The notes under the pieces are model-generated. The model was not told the DNA's origin. It saw only the letters and a program-made list of their open reading frames with translations, and made no database searches. A DNA stretch of 64,000 bases. Origin: Sporobolomyces roseus (taxonomy: Eukaryota; Basidiomycota; Microbotryomycetes; Sporidiobolales; Sporidiobolaceae). Below are positions 55,954 through 64,000 of this stretch, piece after piece; position 1 is the stretch's first letter, and every line of letters starts with the position of its first letter. The DNA lies in NCBI GenBank assembly GCA_016617785.1, contig JADILM010000003.1:1922001-1986000 (forward strand), written 5' to 3'. The position numbers and the translations under genes are program-made.

Positions 55954-58368
55954 CTAGATTTGTACATTGTCGAGGTCGACTTGAGGAACGAAAGCTTTAT
56001 GCAACGTAGTTTCGGCATAAGCTGTTTCTCCCCCTCAATCCTCTCATCAGTCCCGCCTCACCCAGAGAGACAAAGCCGAAAAGAAAGACTCACCTGAAAA
56101 CGTACTCCCTTTAGTACCCACCACTTTCTTCCCCATACTAGCTATACTAGCCTCCAAGAACGGAACAAACAATCTCCCTAATTCAACCCCATCTACTTCG
56201 TTCACTAATCGTTTCATTCGTTTGACTGAAGGGAGATTTTCGAATGACGAAAGGAGGTGGATGCAAGGGAAAGAGAGAAAGAATGGACGGAGTGCGGAGG
56301 AGGAGAGAGGGGAACGGGAATCGGTCGCTAGGTAAAGAGGCGTGTTGTAGGCTAGTAGAGAGGGGGAGGTGTGTAGAGGTGAGCGACAAGAGAGGGAGGA
56401 AGAGGTCGGAGGGGAACGTCGAAGATGTCGATGTGAGCGAGGAATCGAGGGTCGAGGTTGGTGAGGAGGTGAAAGGAAAACTTCTTCTAGCACTTCCTGA
56501 TCGAGTAGACTCCAATCACTGATTCCCCGATCACCCAGCTCCCTCTTCTGCAAATCACCCTCTTCTTCTTTCTCCTTCTCGATGATTTCCCGAATCCTCT
56601 TCTCCTCCTCATCTCTCACGCCCTCCTCAACCCCTAAAACCTCCCCCAATCTCCTCCAAGCATCCCACATATTCGCTTCCCTATTCTTCTCGAAAACCCC
56701 ATCTCCAACTCTCGCATGAACTCCGACATAACCCTGACTCCCTCCCAAAAGATCCCTAATCTCTTTCGCAGGTTCCAAGATGTATTCATTCGAGAAAGAC
56801 ATACTCCTCGCTATAAACCCATACGCTTCACTCGCCGAGAGTTTCGTCGGATCTTGGTTGGGTTGGGAAGAGAGCTCGGAAAAGACTCGTCTATGACCGA
56901 AGAGAGAACCGATTAGGAGTACTTTTTGAGAAAGTTTGCGCATGGCGGGAATCGAGACTGTGCGAATGAAATGGTTGTCACGAGTCGAGTTTGAGATGAG
57001 CGGTCGAGAAGGTTTCGAGCGTGAGGTGTAGTGATCAACGAATTGAAAATCGTATCTGTCTCCATCTGTGAATACCAGCTGCAAATTTCACAACTCAACT
57101 TATCAGCACTGTGATCATAATTGATAAGAGAGAAGAGGAAGGAATCGCACGACATCCTCCTTCTTCACTCCCAATCCCTCCTCAATCCACTTCTCTCTCA
57201 AATCCCATCTATCCCTCAACCTAACCCCCATCCTCTCGACCTCTCCCAATTCGACAACTTTCCTCCAATCCAACCAAGTATCCCTAAAAGTCCCTCTACA
57301 CTCGGGACTAAAACTCTTGCATTCCTCTTTCGTCAGGTTCGTTAAAGGGTACCCATCGGGTCTCATCGAGTAACCTAGTTTTGCCCAGTGGAGAGCTTTT
57401 GATGCGCGGGAGGAAGCGAGGAGGGATAGACGAGTCGAGAGGGGGAGACCGGTGTAAGAAGGGTAAGAGGAAGATGTGGAGGGAAAGGAGGAGGATTCGA
57501 AGAGAGACGCGTTGGGGGTGGAGGGGAGAGAGAAGGTTGAAGGATGCATAGATATTTGTGTGTTCCATGAGGTTTGCTATGAGCGAAAGGGGGGGAAATT
57601 AGCGTTGGGGAGGAGAGAAAGGCCAGAAAACGACGGGAACGAACGAGTTCATCGTAGAATTCTAATCCAGTTGGCCAACCAATCCACGCCGGTGGTAACA
57701 AGCTGTAAGATCGATCTCAAGGAAGATCAGTCAAAAACAGGCTCATTTCCATACGAAAGAGAAGAAAAACCTTACACGGTTCGATTCAACAATTTGCCCA
57801 AATACAAGGCATTCTGTAACGCCGCTCGTTGGTTATGAAACCCTGAATGAGGCAAGTAACCCAAATATTTCTCATTCTCCCTTTCCTCGTACTCGACTGT
57901 GTTATCACTAGTAACTGATTCTGGTCTCATATCAATTTTAATCGTCTCTTGCTCCATCTCCTCTTGCGTCTTTTCCTCTGTTTCAACGAGGGTGATGGAG
58001 GAAGTGTCGTTGGATGTAGGTGGAGGTTCTCTGTAACCCCATCTACCCTCTTTCAATCCATCCCAACTGAATCCCTTTATTTTCTCTCCCAATTTGAATC
58101 CTTGTTCCTTTCCATGTTGCGCGATCTCTTGTACTACTCCCTCACTCGATGATGAAGATGCGATAAATAGAAGGAGGAGGAGGGTAGCAGGTACGACAAA
58201 GTACAAGATTTTACGAGATTTCTTTCTTGTTGTTGTTTTCACTGTTGAGGAGAAGCGTGTTGAGGTGTTGGTAGAAGGAGGGGAACGGTAGAGAGGTGGA
58301 GAGTGAGTCGGGAGGAATGGATCGCGATCTGTTGCTGGGAGGAGAGGGGATGAGGAAGGTGAAGACAT
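55954..58368 (-). CDS. O-fucosyltransferase-like type II membrane protein
   Basis: A predicted Golgi/ER glycosyltransferase. From the ATG at 58366-58368: a short Ser/Pro-rich cytoplasmic tail, basic KKSRK, a signal anchor (ILYFVVPATLLLLLFIASSS), a stem, then the catalytic region. The catalytic region has GYLPHSGFHNQRAALQNALY, then LLPPAWIGWPTGLEFYDEL after an intron, the conserved GVHARVGDGVF (the H-x-R motif of O-fucosyltransferase folds), TPLYLATDSRSP, and GTKGSTFS near the end. The last intron (56093-56022) joins TFS to AYAETTLHKAFVPQVDLDN with stop at 55954-55956; reading through it gives an unrelated short end. It diverges from the GH47 mannosidase gene with 235 bases between starts. Donor sugar and acceptor are inferred only from the fold; fungal members are poorly characterised. 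Confidence 0.72.
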
Positions 58369-58603
58369 GAATTGAGAGGGGGAGTCGCGTGGGTAGCTTT
58401 GAGGGGGGGAACGCGTTGGTGGGATTGTCAAGAGCGTAGTGGGTGTTGTACAGTAGTAAAAGTGTTCTATTGAAGCATAATCTTGAGGGTAAGTGAGTTG
58501 GAGTGAGGTAATAAGAGGACGTCCGAAGTGCAAAGAGAGCTAACCCTCTCCCACTTCTCTCTCCATTCACTTTGACTGACAGTAAAGACGACGAATAGTA
58601 GGA
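58369..58603. promoter_or_regulatory. Short bidirectional promoter between two glycan-enzyme genes
   Basis: The 235 bases between the fucosyltransferase-like start (minus) and the GH47 start (plus) must contain both promoters. No defined element was recognised. The arrangement suggests, but does not prove, shared regulation of the two secretory-pathway enzymes. Confidence 0.5.
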
Positions 58604-61600
58604 ATGAATGATCCTCCTGGAACTAGGCGAGCATCTTCTCAGCAGCTCCCCTTGTTCTCGTCCTCATCTACTCATGCCAGTTCCTCTTCTTCATCATACC
58701 GACCACTCCCCTCGACCGATTCACTCTCCAATACACATCCTTACCTATATGATCACGAAGCCCTTCACCCAAATCCACACGACAATCCCACTTTCACTTC
58801 ATCAACTTCATCATCCGAACCCAATTCTTTGAGAGGAGCTTTCATATCAGCTACTCGATTGAGAGGAACTCGTCAAAAACTCTTATGGATAACAGCAGGA
58901 TTCTGTATCATTTACGTTTTGTACGTTTCCTCTCCTCTCTCTCTCTCTTGTCTCTCTTACCCCTCTCTCTCTCTACTCGGCTAATTCCCTCTCTCTCCCT
59001 CTGACCTCTTCTCTTGATATAGTCATATAATTCAATCCCCAACTTCCGATTCTCATTCATGGCACCCCCATCTCCCTCCCTCTTCACCACAAGATCTCTC
59101 TCAATCCCCTTCGAATCCAGAATTAGATTTCTACGATCCTCCAAAACCTCCTCCTGCTTCACCACCTCCATCTACTCACACCGCTCACTCCCCTTCTCCA
59201 GCAGATGAGGATCTCCCAGATCTAACGGATTACATTCAACCTCGTCGCAAGATTCCAAGTTCAACGAATCCTTGGTCCGACTCTCCTTCTTTCTCTCGAC
59301 TCGAATGGATTTCTTCTTCCCGCTTTGGGAGTTCTCAAGAAGGTTGGGGGAAAGGAATGAAAGATCCTGATTTGGAAGAAAAGTATCGACCACCCCCTAC
59401 TAGGTATTTATTGAAAGCTTTTGAATACGCCGTCAAGGCTATGAAGAGGGATTGGAAAGTTGGAGAAATGGGAAAGGGGGCGGATTGGGATAGAGCAACG
59501 GGGAGGGTCAAGAAGGTAGAGAGGAAATGGTTGAAATGGGAAGGACGTCAAGGGTGGGAATTACCGAGTTTGAAAGTGGGTGATTTGGGGGAGGGAGTAG
59601 GAAAGGGGGAGAAGAAAGTGAGGAGAGTTCAGGAGGAAGGTGTGAGGGGGGAGACGAGGGAGGAGGAAGGGAGGAGAGAGAAGGAGAGAGAGGAGAGGAG
59701 GGATTGGGTAAAGAGAGCTTTCTTGCATGCTTGGGAAGGGTATAAGGAATTCGCTTGGGGTCATGATGAATTGGCTCCAGTGTCAAATCTTTGGAGTGAT
59801 AACTACAATGGTGGGCTTTACTTCCACTTTGTTCTTTCGCACGCAGAGAGAAGAAGATGCTCAACTTCTCTCTCATTTTGATTGTTTAGGTTGGGGAGCT
59901 ACATTAGTTGACAACCTCGATACCCTACTCCTGATGGATCTATCACACGAGTACAACCTAGCCCGACAACACGTCTCTCAAATAGATTTCACCTATCTCG
60001 TTCCCTCTGGTTCTCGATTCTTTTCGACCACTCTCCCACCCCTCTCCTCCCTCGACACTACTACCGACCCTTCCGTCTCTTACAGCGACCTACCGGATCC
60101 CGTTCCTTTAAGCGGTTGGACTGCATCAAGATTACAATCCTCCTTTTCCGCTCAATCACCTCAAACGATTCCTCTATTCGAAACAACCATTCGATACCTG
60201 GGAGGTTTACTCAGTGCGTATGATTTGTCAGGGGGTGATCCATTAATGTTGGAACGAGCGAAAGAATTGGGAGATTGGTTGTTACCTAGTTTGAACACGG
60301 ATTGGGGATTAGCCGTTCCGAGGTACAAGATTGGGTTCAATCCGGATGGAGGACCGTCTGGACGAGCGGTGCTCGCCGAGGTAGGGAGTTTGGGAATGGA
60401 ATTGATCAAGTTGAGTATGATTACAAAGGATGAAACTTATTATATTGCTGTGAGTTTATCTATCTTCTCACTTTCGACTGTACGAGAGAGAGCTGAGTGA
60501 GTTGAGGAGAGTAGGCACAACGAGCTATGGATACTCTCGATACGAGGTTTAGTAAAGCTGCGCCAGTCTCCTCGACGGGAGGTAAAATTCGAGGGAGATT
60601 AGGGAGTTTGTTACCGAGTCACATTAATCCGAATCAACCAAATATGGTTCAAGGTGAATACACTTTCGGTGGATTAGCAGACAGTTACTATGAATACCTC
60701 GTCGGTCTCCTTGTCACTCAATCACCGTCTGTATCCAAGATACTGATGCTTGTCGAGGAAGTTTGACAGATCAAACAAGCTCAATTGACGAGTTTCGCCA
60801 TTCCACAATATGCAAAGATGTATCAAGAATCGATTGAATCAGCTTACCAATACTTGATTCGACCTGTCGAATCGATTCCGGGTAGAGAAAACGATCTCAC
60901 GACTATTGGTACTATGGTTCGTTCCACTCGATGCTCATCAACTACCCGAGAATTTGCAACTGATCATCCTCAGGGTCGACGTTCACCTAGAATTGGGGAA
61001 GCTTTAGATTAGAGCTCCAACATTTGACTTGTTTCGCTGGAGGAATGTGAGCTCTCCCTTTCTCCCTCGCTTATTGCACTTGGACCGAGCTGATGAGATC
61101 GTGTCGAGATAGGCTGGGACTCGGAGCGAAACTGTTAGATAGACCTCGTGATTTGGAAACTGCTAAAAACGTTCGTCTCTTCATTCTTTCAGTCTGCCTC
61201 CTATATCGCTGACGTAATGAAGAGATCGACAGTTCACGGAAGCCTGTGCATGGGTATACGAAAGTAGTACGACTGGAATTGGGGGAGAACAAACGACTTT
61301 TTACGACAAGCACGACGCGTCTCGTTTCATTACCGTTACTGATCCAGGTGCGCTTCGTTAGTCCACTCAATCTCAGGTCCCCTTACTGATTGAGGAGACA
61401 TCCAATCACAGAGGGTAACAAAATACGACAACCTCGAGGAGTTCCTGCGGGAGTTCGAACGGCGAATAGGAAACAGATTGGGAGGCCTGAAACGATAGAG
61501 AGTGTCTTTTACATGTGGAGGATTACGGGAGATAGATACTGGCAGGTGCGAAAACGCTCACTCTTTCCAATGTCTATCGAGTGCGCTGACATTGGAAACG

Positions 61601-62407
61601 TCGATTGATTCGTAGGATCGTGGCTGGCAGATGTTCACGGATTGGGTCGAACACTCGATCACTGAATCTGGGTCAGTCCTTCTCTCTATCCTTAGTCAAA
61701 GGCAGAGTCTGAGTAGTTTGAATGGTTGACAGATTCGCTACGGTTGCCGATGTCAACTCTGTCCCAGTTCGAAAAGACGATAGCATGGAATCTTTCGTCA
61801 CTGCTGAGACCCTCAAATACTACTATCTACTCGTAGGTGTACTCCGGCCTCTCACTCGCGCGAAATGAAGCTTACCAGTAACGAGCTTGAACACCTCCAG
61901 TTTTCACCTCGAGATTTCATTTCCCTCGACGATTACGCGTTCAACACCGAAGCTCATCCATTCTACATCCCAAAACCCTCTTCTTCCTCCTCATCACCAC
62001 CTGAACCCCTCTGGACCGGTCCCGAAGCAGAACTCGAACAATCAGGTTTCGTTCAACAGATGGGCGAAGGTACTTGGGTACAGATGTGGAGTCGAGTATT
62101 GCAAGCTGCGAAACTAGCGACCAAGATGAGAGAGGACGAGAACAAATCGAAAGGTGGTTGGTTTGGAGGATTTGGGAAAGGAGTTGCGAAAGAAAAGGAG
62201 AAGGAGAAGGAGAAAGTGAGAGAAGAGGACAAGGTTGGACCGGTCAAGATGAGAGTACCGATTAGACCTAGTGAAGACGAGTTGGAACAGGCTAGGAAAG
62301 CGAGTGCGGAGAAGGATAGATCAGAGGGCAACGGGAGAGGGAAAGGAGGAGAATGGTTGGCGCAAGGAGGAGGAGGTAGAGGGATGGGAGGTGGAGCGCC
62401 TCCCTGA
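58604..62407 (+). CDS. GH47 alpha-1,2-mannosidase (ER/Golgi class I)
   Basis: Trims alpha-1,2-linked mannose from N-glycans in the secretory pathway. From the ATG at 58604: cytoplasmic tail, signal anchor ([16 protein letters not shown], split by an intron at about 58920), a Pro/Ser-rich stem, then the catalytic barrel. The barrel reads [140 protein letters not shown] and FNTEAHPF at the end of the domain. These are the hallmark GH47 blocks with their acidic residues. At least nine introns. Unusual are a Lys/Glu/Arg-rich insert of about 70 residues before WVKRAF (59505-59700) and a C-terminal tail of about 140 residues beyond the domain, ending Gly-rich at 62407. Confidence 0.92.
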
Positions 62408-62987
62408 CGCATGGACACTGGATATACTTTAACTTTGTAGATAGGATAGAGAACCCTCCGTGTAGATACTTACTCACTCGCATATTCTTCGCAACCTGTT
62501 GAACCTTCTCACTTTGAGACTTGTAACTTTTCATTCTCTCTCGATCCTTTCCGTCGCGCTCTCATCAGTTTCTCAGAGTATTACTCTCACCATCGAGGTA
62601 GGTGACGAGGCGGGAGCATTAGAATTGGCAGAGTTGAACTTGATTGAACATAGAATTCGATGCGCGACTTCGAAGGAAAACAACAAACTTCCTCCGACTT
62701 TCCCACACCTCTCCAACACACTCAGCACTACCGCCAGCGATCAGACCAATCAGTGTAACACCTCTGCAATCCTCTAACCATCTACCGGGGCTCTACCCCT
62801 TCAACCCTCGACTCGAAACTCTCGCTTCATCTTCTCAACCGTTTCCAACTCTCTACTTTTTACCACTCAGCTTTACCTGACTGCCTTCAGTGAGTACACA
62901 CTTCACTGTGGTTTACTTATCACTCTCGAAGGAAGCTAAACAAATGGAGGAGAGAGAATAGGGTTTACACTCGTTTAAACATTAGAA
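62408..62987. other. Intergenic region
   Basis: About 580 bases between two plus-strand genes: 3' UTR of the mannosidase and 5' region of the next gene. A 92-codon frame (62499-62777) starts with a hydrophobic stretch but has no match and no good continuation. Nothing else seen. Confidence 0.45.
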
Positions 62988-64000
62988 ATGACTTCCCTTC
63001 GACCGCGACCTTCATACGCTACTACAGCCGATGAATCTGCGTCACAATACGTTTCAGCACAGAGCTACATGCAGGATACAACTCAGGAGTCAATGTGGAC
63101 GGCCCCCTCACCTCCTAACAATTCGAATTTACCTAATTTCGATGATTCAACCTCTTCGCACCCTAAACGTCCGTCTCGAGAAGATCGCAGCATCGAAGTT
63201 CTATCGACACCGAGAAGACCTCCCTTCACTTCCGTTCCTTCCTCTTCTTCTTCATCCTCGACCTCTTCTTCCTCCGGTTCTGAAGTCGACATGTCCGGTT
63301 CAATCCACTATCCCTTCTTCGTCCCTCCCCCTCCTTCAGCTCGTACCCCGATAAACAACAAGGAGAACATCCGGAACCGCACCTCGCTGATAGCCCCCTC
63401 TCCTCGCCCGACCTCACCTCTTCCTCCTCTTCCACGAGATTCGACAATTCGACATCTTCGCGCTCCATCGAATACGACGACGACTTCTCACAAACCTCAT
63501 CGAGCTCCACCTCTCACCGCTCACAACTCTCTCGCAGCTTTCCAAGCCCACCACCTCGTCGACAAACCGACAACTTCAGAAGATTCACATCGAACGAGTA
63601 GCGATGTTGATCTCGACCTTTCATTCGACTACGAGGCTAGACAAGACCTAGGAGATCAGACCTTCTCGGATGAGCAACATGGTAGTTCGAGATCGGGTTC
63701 ATCGAGTGAAGAGAATCGAAGTGGTGAAGGAAGTTTGGAGAAATTGGAAAGCGAGGTGATGAGAGGTGGATGGGTCGGGATAGAGATGAGTCCTCAAGAG
63801 CACGGAATCCCCGAAGGGCAATTAGTGAGGAGTGGTAGTGGGAAACTGGTTGGAGCGCAATCATCGAAAGCGAGGAGTGCGTTGGATTTGAGGGCTCAGT
63901 TCAAAGCTGCCGAACTCGAGAAACAACGGCTGGCGGGTCAGGAACAGGATGTATCGATCGTCGTGATGGAGGATCTGGGTAACATGGTCGAAGAGGGAGC
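62988..64000 (+). CDS. Ser-rich protein, N-terminal part (cut by window edge)
   Basis: An ATG at 62988 opens a frame of 337 codons that reaches the right edge with no stop and no visible intron. It reads MTSLRPRPSYATTADES at the start, then a poly-Ser stretch, a Pro-rich segment (FFVPPPPSARTP), a KEN motif (INNKENIRNRTSL, about 63351-63389), further Ser/Thr/Pro-rich sequence, and a helical charged end (DLRAQFKAAELEKQRLAGQE). No structured domain is visible in the part present; a kinase or other domain could follow outside the window. Codon use is like that of neighbouring genes, so it is probably a real gene. Confidence 0.65.
   Translation, partial: MTSLRPRPSYATTADESASQYVSAQSYMQDTTQESMWTAPSPPNNSNLPNFDDSTSSHPKRPSREDRSIEVLSTPRRPPFTSVPSSSSSSSTSSSSGSEVDMSGSIHYPFFVPPPPSARTPINNKENIRNRTSLIAPSPRPTSPLPPLPRDSTIRHLRAPSNTTTTSHKPHRAPPLTAHNSLAAFQAHHLVDKPTTSEDSHRTSSDVDLDLSFDYEARQDLGDQTFSDEQHGSSRSGSSSEENRSGEGSLEKLESEVMRGGWVGIEMSPQEHGIPEGQLVRSGSGKLVGAQSSKARSALDLRAQFKAAELEKQRLAGQEQDVSIVVMEDLGNMVEEG

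Noticed and set aside
56047..56094. Read-through C-terminus of the fucosyltransferase-like gene (ending WVRRD)
   Set aside because: A good donor (GTGAGT) sits right after GSTFS, and the spliced alternative gives a longer, better balanced end (AYAETTLHKAF). The read-through sequence looks like intron.
1..64000. tRNA, rRNA, CRISPR arrays, transposons or viral insertions
   Set aside because: I looked for T-arm motifs, long direct or inverted repeats, reverse-transcriptase or transposase motifs and found none I could support. A covariance-model scan would be needed to exclude small RNA genes.

Overview
The window is nuclear DNA of a basidiomycete fungus, most likely a Pucciniomycotina (Microbotryomycetes-like) yeast. 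The reasons are protein genes split by many short introns (mostly about 45-85 nt, GT...CTGAC/CTGAT...AG), a SPE3-LYS9 fusion gene of the kind known from basidiomycetes, a CPL1-like cysteine-rich secreted protein, and Ser/Thr-rich disordered proteins. No rRNA, tRNA, transposon, CRISPR array or bacterial-style operon was recognised. Exon junctions were worked out by hand from reading frame and splice-site consensus, so some 5' ends are approximate.

Layout. 0-4 kb: a cut-off LSM12-like gene diverging from YAF9 (YEATS chromatin reader), a mitochondrial YCII-domain protein and a small secreted protein. 4.4-7.4 kb: two minus-strand membrane proteins of unknown function. 8.2-11 kb: the EF-hand mitochondrial aspartate/glutamate carrier. 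11.5-16 kb: a septation-initiation (Cdc7/SepH-type) kinase with a C-terminal C1 zinc finger. 17.9-20 kb: TRM5 tRNA methyltransferase. 20.8-22 kb: CPL1-like secreted protein. 22-25.9 kb: gene-poor, with one tentative gene. 25.9-28.5 kb: RAD21/SCC1 cohesin. 29.4-32.3 kb: HMG-box factor. 32.8-34.2 kb: single-pass membrane glycoprotein. 36-39.7 kb: spartin/senescence-domain protein and F-box protein. 39.9-42.8 kb: spermidine synthase-saccharopine reductase fusion. 43.1-44 kb: GNAT acetyltransferase. 45.9-47.2 kb: Ser-rich protein. 49-51 kb: BRCT protein. 51.4-53.7 kb: membrane-anchored acyl-thioesterase-like hydrolase. 55-58.4 kb: unknown protein and an O-fucosyltransferase-like enzyme, the latter diverging from a GH47 alpha-mannosidase (58.6-62.4 kb). 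The right edge cuts a Ser-rich protein.

The genes are mostly independent housekeeping functions rather than a pathway cluster. Themes that recur are the cell cycle (RAD21, SIN kinase), chromatin (YAF9, BRCT), mitochondria (carrier, YCII protein, TRM5) and the secretory pathway (GH47, fucosyltransferase-like). I found no convincing new multi-gene system. The most interesting items are single-gene features: duplicated separase-site modules in RAD21, paired start codons predicting dual localisation in TRM5 and the YCII protein, a non-RD SIN kinase carrying a C1 finger, a single-pass membrane form of an acyl-protein-thioesterase-like enzyme, and several kilobases of unexplained intergenic sequence.
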